NCBI GenBank assembly: GCA_030268105.1
Contig: BSDZ01000089.1
Coordinates: 1,302,001-1,366,000 of the forward strand
Length of the DNA stretch: 64,000 nucleotides
From: Volvox africanus
Lineage: Eukaryota > Chlorophyta > Chlorophyceae > Chlamydomonadales > Volvocaceae
Direction of reading: 5' to 3'
Part shown: piece by piece, positions 37,093 through 49,236 of the stretch
How the letters are laid out: the number at the start of each line of letters is the position of its first letter
How positions within the stretch are numbered: position 1 is the first letter of the stretch
Notes under the pieces: generated by a model
Told to the model about the DNA's origin: nothing
What the model saw: the letters and a program-made list of their open reading frames with translations, nothing else
Database searches by the model: none
Position numbers and translations under genes: made by a program

Positions 37093-39489
37093 ATGGGGTG
37101 CGGTTCGTCGGTCCCGGTGGAGGCAGCGGACCAGCAAGACCAGCAGCAGAAGCACAGTCAGCAAAGTTCGCAGGGGCAAACATCGGTTAAGCAAGGTAAG
37201 AAGGAGACGGTGGATGGAGAGGGAGTGCGCTTGTGCAGACTTTCCCCTTTTCCGCAGGCGCCGGTAACGCGGACAAAAGTCCCGAGGAGTCCACAAAGGC
37301 AAAGACAACACGTGCGCGTCGTCTGAGTTACATCTCGAATGATGCAAATGGAGCAGCGGTAGGTCGCGTGGGTCCGCTGCTTTGGACTCGGGCGCCATAA
37401 ACAACGCCAACCCCATCACCCAGGTTAACGCGCCGCCCGGCGCAGCCGCGCCAGCTACTTCGGGACCCGGAGGACGCTCGGGAAACACAAGGGCAAGACG
37501 ACTGTCATACGTTACGAACGATGTGAGCCCTGGCGCACTTGGGAAGCACTGAAGGCTTCCCCTTTTGACGCATGTGCGCCTTGTCTTGCAGCCGAACGCG
37601 ACGCCCGCGAACCTCAAGTTTTCAGGGGAAGCAGATGGAAATGAGGAAGGAGAACTTGAGGGTGCAGATGAGCCGACAGTTCAGGGCCAGTTGGCACCGG
37701 AGGTAGGATGCGTCGCAAGCCGCACATGCTTGGTGCTCGGTGATGGACCCGTTCCGTCACCGTGACCGCTGTTACAGGAGCAAGAGCGTAGGACTCTGCG
37801 TGTCAACGTCGCCTGCATGTCTCGGGCGGGCCGCGAGCCGGGCTTCAAAAAGACCAACCAGGACAATTGTTTCGCCTTTGAGAAGTACATAACGGAGGAT
37901 CAATCCTTGTTTGGAGCCATGGACGGTCATGGTCCACATGGTGCGCTGTTTTCTTTCGTATGCTGATGGATGCACTCGGAAGCTAAATTACATGGTCCGT
38001 CCATGTCTCGCAGGTCACCTCGTATCAGGCTATGTGAAACAGCACCTTCCAATTATTCTCGTGAATCACTTAACATTGGAAAAGGATGTGAAGAAAGCGC
38101 TCACGCAGGGCTTCTGTGAGGTGGACCGATCACTGGCCAACAGCAGGATAGACTGCGAGTTCAGCGGAAGTACTGCTGTAGTCAGCTATTTAAAGGTGCG
38201 TAATAATACATGAGATCTATCATTTGGATGGGATGCCGTCATTGCTTATAAACATCGTAGTCCAGCTTACCGGATACTTCTCGCGTCTCCCGTAGGGCAA
38301 GACGCTTACAACGGCCTGGGTAGGCGACTCCCGCGGTGTCCTCGGGCGCGAGGGCAAGCGGGGTTGGGAGGCCATTGACCTAACCACGGACCACAAGCCG
38401 ACCGCACCGGAGGAGAAGGCTCGCATACTGAAATCAAATGGACGCGTGGAACGGTGAGGGGCTTAGTGCATCGCATGCGATTGCCATGATTACAATCGTC
38501 TACTGAAAAGCTTTGACTATATGGGAGGGCGCTCTTCTTGCATACAGGCTTGTCGATGAGATGGGGCAACCTATGGGGCCATACCGAGTGTGGCTGCAGT
38601 ACGCATGGATTCCAGGCTTGGCTATGAGCAGGGCCCTTGGCGATGTGCTGGCACACCAGTAAGTGAACACGCATTTGAGGAAGTGGGTTTTTCTATTTCC
38701 TGAGATCTATACAATGGCCGCTCTAAGGATTTGCGACGGTGTACAGCAACACATGACATATGGGAGTGCAATTGGGCGAAGTTTGCTTTCCACAGAAGTT
38801 AAGTATCTGGGCAACAACTAAACCGCTTTCGAGCAATGTTATCCGGTCATGCCATTGTTCGAGCGGACGGCTGTTCAGAGCTGAGGACGCTCCGTATGGA
38901 AGAACATATGGCGGCTGTGATGTGAATGTCCGGCTGATGGTGGCCCTAGCTTAACGCAATGGAACAAAATGCATTATGTCCGTGACCTCTATACAGGGAT
39001 GCAAATCATGCTGTTATGTGATGGTGTTTACTTAGGACAATTATTACCGAAACCTTCGGCAGGGTTGGTGTAACATCGGAGCCTGACCATACCGTGATGG
39101 AGCTGACTCCACAAGACAAATTCATCGTCCTTGCCTCGGACGGCGTCTGGGAATTTATCTCGAGCAAGGAAGCCGTGGAGATTGTTGCTCAGTATGACAG
39201 CGCCGAGGAGGCGTGCCGGCAGGTGTGGATCACTACCTTGGGGGGGAGCTTATTTGATGCAGATAAGGGCATGCGCTGTCTTCTGGGGAGGGGATGTCAA
39301 TACCAAATTTGCTTGAGCTTCTGTAAATTCAACCAGGAATAAATATTGACATTCGATTCCCTGCAAACGTTCATGACATAACCTGAACTGCAGCTTGTGG
39401 ACGAGGCGTACCAGCGGTGGCTGACGGAGGAGGAAGGCGTGGTAGACGACATCACAGCGGTTGTTGTTCGATTCATCCACCCTGCATAA
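37093..39489 (+). CDS. PP2C-family Ser/Thr phosphatase with predicted N-myristoylation
   Basis: Metal-dependent Ser/Thr phosphatase of the PPM/PP2C family. Exons: 37093-37195, 37258-37358, 37424-37522, 37592-37702, 37778-37940, 38014-38195, 38296-38453, 38548-38658, 39036-39222, 39394-39489; the phases close to give 436 aa. The protein begins MGCGSS, an N-myristoylation context with a nearby Cys for palmitoylation, which suggests membrane attachment. Residues 1-138 are a Gln/Ala-rich arm in which exons 2 and 3 each encode the same RARRLSY motif (53-59 and 91-97). The catalytic domain starts at about 145. Visible motifs are KTNQDN, DGHG (187-190), FSGSTAVV, WVGDSRG (GDSR 263-266), TTDHKP, RALGD (334-338), ASDGVWEF (Asp378) and DDITAVVVRF (Asp423/424). 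The metal-binding Asp residues are therefore in place and the enzyme should be active. It lies 2.5 kb downstream of, and parallel to, the CDPK-like kinase. Confidence 0.93.
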
Positions 39490-41535
39490 GCAGCTTACCG
39501 GGGGCTGCAATGTCGGATTTCCGCCGCTGCAAGAGCGTGCTGTGGATTAGCGCCGTTTCGAGTTTCAGGGATAGGGGTGTGAAAGTGGCACGATTCAGAA
39601 CGTACTGGACAGGACTTGTAATGCCTGCTTGCAGTGGTTAGCAGCAATACCCACAGGGTATTCGGCCAACATGAGGTTTTGAGAGGGGGTTCTGACGGGG
39701 GGAAAGAAGTCCTATGGAACGAGTTTCCTCTCCCATGACACTGAAGGCCCGGCACCCCGCCCTCAGTCTTCAGTGGCTGCCGTTTGCAGCAGGACATCCG
39801 CCTTTTGCCTCCTTTTATTCACTGAGGGTTGCTGCCTGATACCCTCCTTGTTCTGTTAAGGAGGGGTTGGCGACGGACAGACGGATCCATTAGGCTTTGT
39901 TATGGTAGAACAGCGTCGCTATGGACGACGAACACACTTTCACCTGTGCCGTGACATGATATGACTCCGTACTGAAGGACGCGGACCCGGTTTTAAGTTC
40001 GACTTTAACAGACTTTCTCGCATCATTTCCTTTCGATGGAGACACCTATTTATTACGGCAGGCTGGCACCGTGACGCGCAGCGCGCTTCATAATGGCAGG
40101 CGTGTGTGATGCTGAGAGCGATGGCTTGCATTGGTTGTCCGGGTAGGGCAGTACCTGCTCAGTGCATCGCGTCTGTCTGTATCGTCCTTATGCCTCAGAC
40201 CTCAATGGGTATGCTGATCACATTGTACAGTGTATACGTAGGGTGCTTTTGTGAGGCTGGTTTACCTTATTCGGTGGCTATGGCTCGCGCGACAGGAGCG
40301 CGTCTCGCACTACGCACCCAGGACGCGTTAAGAAACAGGACGGAACTGGAGTTTGAAACCCGTGAGCTGGAGGGAGAGGTGTATCGTAGAACATGCTACA
40401 TGAATTTATGGAAGATCGTACACGTGATGCGCAGGGAACGCCATGGGGTCTGTTTTTCCCACGTGCCGATTCCCTTCGGCACAATCGGGTTATGGCAGTT
40501 CTCGGGCATCAACATGCTGTTGCACGCCAAGAGGTTGTCTGTATTTGGGGTGGACGATAAGGTCAGGAGGGGTATCCCGTCGCAATCGACGGACAGTGTA
40601 AGGGGGCGTGTTGACCAAGTCAGGCTTGGGGTAGCGTTGCTGGAGGGCTTCGCACAGGAGCGTCAGCATGAGTCATGGGGTAAGCCCTCACTGTGTCTCG
40701 TGGGGCCTTATCTCTCACCTCTCCCGAATGGTAAATAAGCAGCGCCACGTGAAAAAAGGCTCCATGTGTCTAATATGGTGTGTGCTGCGCTTTCCGTTAC
40801 GTTCTGCCGCCCTAAGCTGCCAATTGACCCCATATTGCGTTTGGCGGACGCACATAATGTATGTAAAAGCTGTTGAATCCAAGGCTTTCAAGATGACATC
40901 ATGAACGGGAATTGCGGCAGAGGCTTGAGGGCTTGATACGTTTCCCTGTAATACGCACTGTTACCAGCTCGCATTGCAGCGGATAAGGGTCAGGGAAATT
41001 AAAAAAATATATCCCAAGACAATATAAAGTACGTCCCAGGGAATGTATGCTATCAGGGACAAGGGGATCAGTTCCCTGGAAGTGAAAAAGTGGATGCTGT
41101 TGGGGACAAGCATCACCGCGCGCAGAACAAAGACGTTCGAAGCACAGCGCTCCGTCCCCGACATTGTAATTGATATTGCAGACACTTGGGTACAACTAGA
41201 GCTCCCAGAACACTGCGGCCAACAAGGGTAAAAGCCTAAAAAGCGACTACTGCAACCGAAGATCGTAGCACCACCTCACAACTCACAATACTGCACGACA
41301 GCAACGTCGTAAAACCAATACATACCTGGTTATCGAAACAGAAGCCTTTATAGACATACGGTGTTTGTGCTGCATTCGATAGGGTGGTTCCAAGGCGTTG
41401 TCCGACACCAACCGTTTTAGGCGCGAAATGGGCTCGTACCTACTGTTCCTCTGACGACAAATGCAAGGCCGAGTCACTCATTAATACAAACGTTGATTAA
41501 TTGCTGGTACCGATTGGAAGAATCTTACAGAAGAA
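39490..41535. other. Intergenic between PP2C and MCMBP
   Basis: About 2 kb holding the PP2C 3' UTR and MCMBP 5' flank. The longest open frame (40106-40738, plus) starts at a non-ATG codon; its first usable internal ATG (about 40279) would give roughly 150 aa with no recognisable domain and no splice support, so I do not call it a gene. Confidence 0.55.
39617..39621 (+). terminator. Possible TGTAA poly(A) signal of the PP2C gene
   Basis: TGTAA 128 bases past the phosphatase stop codon, a plausible distance for this algal poly(A) motif. Confidence 0.4.
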
Positions 41536-44500
41536 ATGACTGTTTCAGAAATAGTTGCGCGCCCTATTGAAACTATCCAAAGGCTGTTTCAGCAGGCCGG
41601 CTGTCCCAGTATAACCGATGCAGATTGGGGTGTGGTCAAGTATTTTCAGGAGGCCATCGTAGCTTCGGGGGAGAGCGAGGTGCGTCACTGCAGCTTACAG
41701 CACCTCGCCGCTGAGCACCCCTGGCACAGATTAAATACCTTGCTTTAACATGCAGATTCCTCGCCTAAACGAGCAATCAGTTGATAGGTTGCCACACCAC
41801 AGCCTTGTTCGCTTCTATGGCATGGTAAGGCTGCAACACAACGCCAGAAACCTAGACCCTTAGCCTTACCTTGACAAATATCACATAAGCCGTGATATTT
41901 ACAATGCGGTGGGCCTCACAGGTTCAAGATCTGCTAAACCCAGAGTACTATGTGGGTGCATACCAGAGACCCAATGGAGAGTGGGTCACCACGAAGTTCA
42001 GCGACCCGGACATGTCGGAGCTTGAAAAATACGACAGCTGTGGACAGCCAATCGTCTGGGAGCGCAGACCGGTTGTGTGCGTGCCGATCCCAGGACTCAG
42101 CACTTGGACCCTACCTATCGACGGGTGGACCATAGAAGATGCCCCTTTGGCAAGTGCTTACACCACGCTTGAGACGGCAATTGATCAGCCTACAGATCCG
42201 CAGGTACAGGCTCAGCCTGGAAGTCGAGCAGCTAAGCGGGAACGCTCATCAGACGCGGACGCGCAGCTCCATGCCAGTGGGGATAACGGTGCAGGTGTTG
42301 TATCAGCCTCTTCAACGACCACATCTCAGCTAGACGAGGAGGACTCGATGCAGGACACAGATCCTGCGGCGGATCAGGGATCTGCGCCTTCAGTGGCGGC
42401 TGCCGATGCTATGGATGAGAGTGTAACTCGTCCCCGCGTCCGCCGACGAGAGGATCTGGATGCTGGCGGTGCCGGGCGCACCGTCCGTTCGGTGGATGTG
42501 GTGTCTGATGCCGCTGCTCCCACCAGGGTCCGTCACCTCCCTTCAGAGGCCAGCAGCGGCGTGTCGTCCGAGGAGGTACCTGGCAGCTGCATGATTTACG
42601 TGAGTTTTTCTTCATTAAAGATGCAGCAATTGGCAATCGGAAAGCCGTGTCACGCTATCATCAATGTCTTATGCGTGAAGCTGTGTGGAACATGAAGTTG
42701 CTGGTCGGGCTGAACGGCTTCCAGGATGTGTGAACGGCCTCTCGCGTAGAGGGTGTGGGACGTAAGTGAATGTTGCGCTTTTTTGCTGTCCGTCGCGGCG
42801 TCCGTATCATGCAACGATGTGCAGGCGAACATTTTCCCTCGAGACGGCGACTTAGACCCCCTTGAGCCTGTGTTCCATCTGTGTGGGGCCTGCTTCAGCC
42901 CGACCAGCTGCGACCGAGAGCAGATTCCATCACTTCGGGGCTTGTCCTGTCTGCTGCCCGCAGTTGTATGACAACGCTCCAGCGATTGTGCTGCACGAAG
43001 TAGTTGAGATCATCGGCGTCCTGTCTCATATGCCGCAACTTGCTACTTTGGATTACGAAAACCAAGATCCGCCTCTGGAGCACGACCTGGCCTCCCTGGA
43101 ACTCAGCGGTGGCGGGGGCGGTGTAGTCACGGCAAATGGCTTGGGGAATTCGGAGCCGGTCGAAGCGAATCAATTCAGGGAACCGCTTGTGCTCGAGGCG
43201 ATTCGTGGTGCACATCCGCCGACAAGCAAGGTAGGCGGGGTGGGCGGAGTTATTTCTGATGCTAATGGATGAATGCCTAACAACCTAGGGGGTGGCGATA
43301 TGAAGCCATAAGACCGGATGGACTTGGCTGGTGTATTCTGGGGCGAGTTATGGGTTGCGCTGTACTGGTGCAGCACCTTATCCGTGCTCATATAATTGTT
43401 GAACTGTTTGGCCTTGCCCGTTGTCACTGATTGTTAATTGTTAAGTCTATCTGATAGGTTTTCAGCAATATCAGCTTAGCGAACGCTGGTATGATGGAAC
43501 AAATGGTCAGGAAATGTTGACTGCAGCAGTGCCAGCGGTGCTTGGCAAGCACTGGATAACGTCACATGCTTCCCGCAATTGTTCCTGAAGACGGTCTGAT
43601 TCTGCCATTGGAACGCATTGCCAAAGTCCGGGCGATACCTTATCGAACCCTTAAATGCAGGTTATGCGATTGCATGCAATCATCGTGCATCGCAATCCAC
43701 CTCTGGTTTCAACCTGTAGTGAAGCTGCTACCGCCGCGAGCAGTAGCACTGCTGCTACAGATCCCGTAGCAAACTTGCCTCCACCGGTATTGGCGCGACC
43801 CGCCGTCGCAGCACTGCGGGATCGCGCCCTGGGGCTGCTGCAATACGCACTTGGGGGTGATGCGGTAGCTGCCGAGTACGTTTTGTTGCAGTTACTGGGT
43901 CGGGTGGCTACACGAGGCGACCCCACGGTGCTGGGGCAGTTAACTCTAAACCTGTGCAGGTTAGTTCATCCGCTTGGCAATTCGACCGTAATAGTGGGCG
44001 ACAACAGCAGATACACAGATTCGTTTCACACAGGTGATCGACTTTAATATAACTCCTCCAGACCAGCTCTGCACTTTTCCACTGCATCGACTCTAAGAGA
44101 AGGCCTATCCACTGCTCACATGCGCATAGTGGTCATGTCCATCTGCCGCCCTTCTACATGGGTAACCCTTGCGCCCCATCCCTACGCATTTCTAAATGCC
44201 TTTGCACCACCGTTTCAATGCAGGTGCCCAGCATCGTCAACCACAGATAGCGCTGTGCCCGCCAGTTGTGCAGTCCACAGCAGCCTTCCCCTTGTTGCTG
44301 AGAGGCTAGAGCGGGGACCCGGGCCTCTGTGCGCCGCCTTACACGCGGCCATTAGCTGTCTGGTACCGCTCAGCGTTGCGTTGCCCCTGACCGTGGAGAG
44401 CTGCAACGGGTTGGTTGGGTGTGGGGATGAGAAACATCGGACAAGGAACACCCACGGGCGGTTAGTGTGGTTAGATTAAACTTACCGTGAGCCGTGGGGG

Positions 44501-46609
44501 CCGCTCCACCGCCCAACAGACCGTAAACGGTAAACCACGTAGCCAAACTACCGAAACAACTAGCTGCATTCGAAGGCATAATTATGGTGGAGATAACAAA
44601 GAACGAAGATCTGCCATGTGGAGATGGAAGGAAATCAAGGCAATCGTTTACAGAATCAGAGCAGAAAACAAAGGCCCTAACGATTGTGGTAACCGAGCGG
44701 TGTTCAAAGGGAGAGACATAAAATGGAAAGATTGTGAAAGATGTGTGAAGGGGGAGTGCCGGGGTATGAGGAGCTCGGGAAGGTTGCGTTGCAAAGGTAA
44801 AGGCGTGAAGCCCCTGGGGTAGTTGGCTACCCGAAGGGGTAAAGTGATTCTGCGCGTGCAGGCATGGGTTGACTGAGTCGGGGCAATTATGAGCTGCACG
44901 ATTTAATCCGTGATCACGCGTTGTTTGTAGTGCTTGTCTGCTTTATTATCCTTCCTTCCTCGGGGCCGAAAGTAGGAGAAACGAATACTGTCCCGTACTA
45001 AGAAGTCAGGCCCTGGAGGGGCATGGCGACCTGCATATTTCTCATCTATCTTATCGTCAAGAACCCACCGTCACGATACCCCTGCTCATTAATGATGGCC
45101 CTCTTCCGCGCGTTGCCCTTACACCTCAAACAGAGTGTCATGGGCACCACAAAGAGACTCGGTACGCGAGCGCACGCGGCCCTCGCCTCTGCAGTTGGCT
45201 CCTGGCACTGTCGTACTGCTAGATGAGACGCTCATGGCTCCAGGCCAGCTTAAGCCAGAGGGTGTGGCAAGCATGCAGGTGGGCGCATGAGCCGCATCTG
45301 CAAAAATATTTGATTGGATGCGATGGATTGCATGCATGCGTGTACACGTGCGAGTTCAGTAGTAGCAGTTACGACTGTTACTCATCTGGTTTCACATGAA
45401 GTGACAGGAAACATATGGGTGTTGTGCGGTCAGAGGATTGGATGTCGACTGTTGGCGAAGGGTGCTAACTGTTTACCTTGCAATGACTTACTAGGAACAT
45501 CGGCACTGATAACCGCAGGCACTGGCGGGTGTATCACGACGACAGGAGCTGATGTACGACTTTGAAACCTTCCATCACCCGGTGCCCGTGGATCTACCCC
45601 TCATTATTCTCACGGAGGGCAGGTACGGCTAAAGCTTGAACGTAGGGCACCCTGTACGGTAGCGATGCATATTTCACGCTTTCCGCTGTTGCCCGAAAGT
45701 TCCTTCGGTGAGTGAGGCGTGTCTTTCGTATGTGTGTTTTAACGGCAGCTGTTCTGGCGATAAGGAACCATCTTTAGTTCATGACCTCTCCTAAACCTGT
45801 TGGATGTCCGCAGGTCCCTGCTGCGTGACTCCGTGCACGTCCGCATACCGCTCAACGCAACACAGCCCTTCCCAACGGCTGAGGAGGTTCTGACTATCGT
45901 GAACGGCGGCACCTGCCGTGCTACCGGTGCCGACACACCGATGGCGCCTGATGACGGCAGCACGGCCGCCAACCCCGTCAGCGCAGTGGCAACGGACGAT
46001 GCAGGCAAGCTGGCGGTCGAGCTAGCGGCGGTGAGGTGCTACCTTGCCGACGCGCGTACAGCAACAGAAGGGTACGAGTTAGCAGATGGTATGTCAGCAG
46101 TACTCGAGCAGTACTTCGTGGATGCACGACGACAGGAAGCCGGCGGCGGCAATCCCACCCCTGCTGGCGCCAATGGTGTGGCGGCAGGTGGTGGTCTCAC
46201 CGCGGAGGAGTTCCACACGAAGCTCACGGTATGGTGCCGTGTGCGACAGGGGAGGAGGCATTGGGAAGGGAGCTTTGACGTGACACACATCGGTGCTTAC
46301 CATACTACATGGGTGGAGCCTTACCTGCACTCAACCTCAAGAAATGTAGCAACTCTAATCAATGGTCTCACGAATCCTTGCGGAAAGCCCCACGACCCGG
46401 CCCTGCTGATACTTGGAGCTGTCCTAAATCTCCGGGAATCGCCGTGTCCTGTGTCAGTCCTCTATCTCAGTTATAATGGCTGGCTCCATGTGCAGATGGC
46501 CCGACTGCTGGTGCTTAGCCATGGGGAGCGGAAGCTAACGCGGGAATGGTGGCAGCAGCTTCTGCATCTGGAGCACACACGGGAGGCTCGGCTGCGCGTC
46601 ATGGACTGA
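41536..46609 (+). CDS. ETG1: MCM-binding protein MCMBP/ETG1
   Basis: Nuclear factor that binds MCM2-7 subcomplexes; in plants ETG1 supports replication and sister-chromatid cohesion. Exons: 41536-41679, 41756-41824, 41922-42599, 42964-43230, 43661-43959, 44224-44409, 45134-45278, 45546-45622, 45814-46228, 46496-46609; the phases close to give 797 aa. Family segments in order: IPRLNEQSVDRLPHHSLVRF and VQDLLNPEYYVGAYQ (OB-like N-terminal part), SCMIYLYDNAP then VVEIIGVLSHMP, VMRLHAIIVHRNPPL, AVAAEYVLLQLLGRV, LAPGTVVLLDETLMAPGQLKPEGV, YDFETFHHPVPVDLPLIIL, and a C-terminal LTREWWQQLLHLEHTREARL. It is longer than human MCMBP (642 aa) because of an acidic, Ser/Ala-rich insert encoded by the second half of exon 3 and Ala/Gly-rich inserts in exons 4 and 9. 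Exon 7 was placed by spacing against the family and by phase. I saw no TGTAA within 1 kb of the stop. Confidence 0.92.
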
Positions 46610-47760
46610 CGGACTGGTCGGCACCGCAGTTTAGTCTGACTTTAGGACGGCAGGGATTATTGTGTGCTGCACCTGGATTCTGAGCCGGGTTAGGTATATT
46701 CCGAACGTTTGTAGCGTGTGCAGGCAACGTGCTGTGGAAGGGGCCATGTAGAACATTAGCATAACTTCCGCAGACTTCCCCTACTGGAGGATACTACGGG
46801 AAAGCCGTACAACGCAGTTTGCAATATGCTCGGTTTGAAATCAAGTCATTTGATTGGCTCTATCCCCGCTTAACGTACCGCCTCTACTGGCGACTAAATG
46901 CAATCCAGAGCCGCTTGATTCTATAACGGTTCTGCAAGTGTATCACCATGGTTTTTGTTGGATATTTTCCTGTGAAGATTGCTTTTCCGCTGCTTGCGTC
47001 GTCTTCACGATATCACAAGTAAAACATATAGTATTCCCTGACAGCGGTGCCCTCGAGGTCGTCCGCTGCTGACCACGGTACATGAAAAACGGCGGAGACC
47101 ACCGTCGACTAGCATTCGGCATTTAACCATTATTGCATATAATTATGTCAAGCGTCGGCCATAGAGAGGTTGCAATCTTGTTGGCCACTTCGGGTGTTCG
47201 GGACGGCGCGGGGCGGACTGTTGTCTCGACTCGTCGCCTGTTGTCAGACCTCAACACTGTCCCAATTAATCAGACTTGTTCTCTAAAATCTGTGCACTCT
47301 CTGCCATTATGTTAACACTTCTGGATAGAATACATCAAGAGCAATCCATGTCATTGCTTGTGTCCTATAGTGGCGCATGGAACGAGGAAGGGCTGCGGAT
47401 TCAGTACGAAAGTTCTATTATATATTTTCCGGGGCGCAGCACATTGGAAAACACTTCACCACTTTCAACTCCATGTGTGGAACGGGTAAGATTGGGCAAC
47501 ATGCTCTCTGCACACGAACTCGTACGACACACGGTTAATCGTGAATAAATAGGCACCAAACATAACTAGCATGTGCTGGATATAGATGATCATTGTGATT
47601 GTGCGATTAAGTTTATGTGTGATTGTAACATAGGAGTAGCAAACCTGAACGTCGAGCATTGAACACTGCCAGTTCTGAGTGGTCGCGGAGCAACTGCGGA
47701 GTAGCCGGGTATTCAAGAACTCACTATCAAAGATTTTGGGTCACTCCAATTTCCAAGAAA
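46610..47760. other. Intergenic between MCMBP stop and Z-ISO start
   Basis: About 1.15 kb of same-strand flank. The Z-ISO open frame extends upstream to a TTG at 47659, but the first ATG is at 47761. A TATA-like TTATATATTTT lies near 47417, about 340 bases before that ATG. The only TGTAA is at 47624-47628, very far from MCMBP. Nothing else is recognised. Confidence 0.55.
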
Positions 47761-48849
47761 ATGCATGTTGGATTGCGACATATCTCGGCGTCTGCCTGCG
47801 GGGTTAGTCTGCGCAAGCGGGCAATACAGGTCGGCCTAGTCCGCCGATTAGGAGGGCAAGTCTTGGCTCCAGCATGCAGTTTTCAGTTACTCACCGATCA
47901 GCAGCTTAGATCATCGCTTTTGGCTTGCCATGCCGCACAGCAGCAGGAACCCGTCGTCGCTGAGGCACAACAGAAATTCATTGGCGAGGACGCAGCAGCG
48001 TTCGATATTGAGAAGCAAAACATCAAGTCTTGGGCTCTGTTCACCGTCCTGTTGTCCACAGTATTGGGAGCACTCTACCTCGTGTGGATTCAGCCAGGCG
48101 TAGGGCTAGCCGACGACTACCTCGCCGCAATTCAATCAATCGCTGGCAGCAGTGAAGTAACCATAACGCTCATCCTCCTTATCTTTGCCATCGCACACAG
48201 CGGGCTTGCAGGCCTCCGACCGTACGGCGAGGAGGTCATTGGCCCCCGTGCATACCGTGTCATCTTTGCGCTGGTCAGCCTGCCCCTGGCCATTGTTGCT
48301 ATCGTCTATTTCATCAACCACCGCTACGACGGTGTGCCGCTGTGGGACGTGCGCGGCGTCCCGGGGGTCCATGAGCTCGTCTGGGTGCTCAACTTTATTT
48401 CTTTCTGGTTCCTATATCCCTCCACGTTTAACATCCTGGAGGTTGCCGCGGTTGATAAGCCCAAGCTGCACCTGTGGGAGACTGGTATAATGCGCATCAC
48501 TCGTCACCCGCAAATGGTTGGCCAGGCCATCTGGTGCGCGGCTCACACATTGTGGATCGGTAGCAGCTTCATGGTTGTTACCTCCTCTTGCCTGATGGCA
48601 CATCATCTCTTCGGCTGCTGGCACGGTGACCGCCGGCTCAAAGCAAAGTATGGCGACGCATTCGAGGCAGTCAAGGCGCGTACATCAGTGGTGCCCTTCT
48701 CTGCCATCCTGGACGGCCGCCAGAAGCTGCCAGCCGACTACTGGAAGGAGTTTGCTCGCGTGCCGTACTTTGTCGTGTCAGCCCTCACAATCGGGGCCTA
48801 CCTGGCCCACCCGCTGATGCAGGCCGCTAGTTTCTCACTGAAGTGGTAA
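47761..48849 (+). CDS. ZISO: 15-cis-zeta-carotene isomerase Z-ISO, single exon
   Basis: Chloroplast membrane haem protein that isomerises 9,15,9'-tri-cis-zeta-carotene to 9,9'-di-cis-zeta-carotene in carotenoid synthesis; NnrU-related. The frame is 362 aa from the first ATG and intronless. Residues 1 to about 65 are a basic, Ser/Ala-rich likely transit peptide, followed by the LACHAAQQQEPV region. About six hydrophobic segments follow, including SWALFTVLLSTVLGALYLVW, ITLILLIFAIAHSGLAGLRP, IFALVSLPLAIVAIVYFINH and a region around VLNFISFWFLYPS. The family signature GIMRITRHPQMVGQAIWC and the AHSGLAGLRPYGEE motif are present. The conserved His residues in these motifs are candidate haem ligands, by analogy with maize Z-ISO. 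The frame stays open upstream to 47659 without an ATG, so I chose the ATG at 47761. A TGTAA occurs at 49232-49236. Confidence 0.95.
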   Translation: MHVGLRHISASACGVSLRKRAIQVGLVRRLGGQVLAPACSFQLLTDQQLRSSLLACHAAQQQEPVVAEAQQKFIGEDAAAFDIEKQNIKSWALFTVLLSTVLGALYLVWIQPGVGLADDYLAAIQSIAGSSEVTITLILLIFAIAHSGLAGLRPYGEEVIGPRAYRVIFALVSLPLAIVAIVYFINHRYDGVPLWDVRGVPGVHELVWVLNFISFWFLYPSTFNILEVAAVDKPKLHLWETGIMRITRHPQMVGQAIWCAAHTLWIGSSFMVVTSSCLMAHHLFGCWHGDRRLKAKYGDAFEAVKARTSVVPFSAILDGRQKLPADYWKEFARVPYFVVSALTIGAYLAHPLMQAASFSLKW

Positions 48850-49231
48850 ACAAGGGTAGGAGCAGCTTACTTTGTGGGGTATTGCGTATGCACGGTCGCA
48901 TGACTGAAATAATAAAGCAGGCTTCGCTGAAACAGAAACTTCTGGAATGGAAGTCGCCGACCAGTAAGGCTTTCCGGGATGTATTGATGCCCAGTTGGCA
49001 CCCCTGGTGATGAGCTTCTGGGGACATTGTGGCATCGGTAATCGTGACTGTGACAGTGGGGGACCTGTTGCGATGGGTGCGCTTTGTTAACTTGATGAGG
49101 CAAGATCAGGTACCTGTTGGGTGATGGTGGTGGTGGAGGGGCTTGCCATGTTGCCTTGGCCGGGGAAACGGACTCTCAACGAGAGAGTTGGCTGTTTGAC
49201 TGTTTGTTGCCGTAAAGGACGGGTACAGGGT

Positions 49232-49236
49232 TGTAA
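49232..49236 (+). terminator. Possible TGTAA poly(A) signal of Z-ISO
   Basis: TGTAA about 380 bases after the Z-ISO stop; distance is acceptable for long algal 3' UTRs. Motif evidence only. Confidence 0.3.

Noticed and set aside
40106..40738. A 210-codon plus-strand open frame between PP2C and MCMBP
   Set aside because: It starts at a non-ATG codon, shows no domain, no splice partner and no upstream signal. Length alone is not enough in a 2 kb gap.
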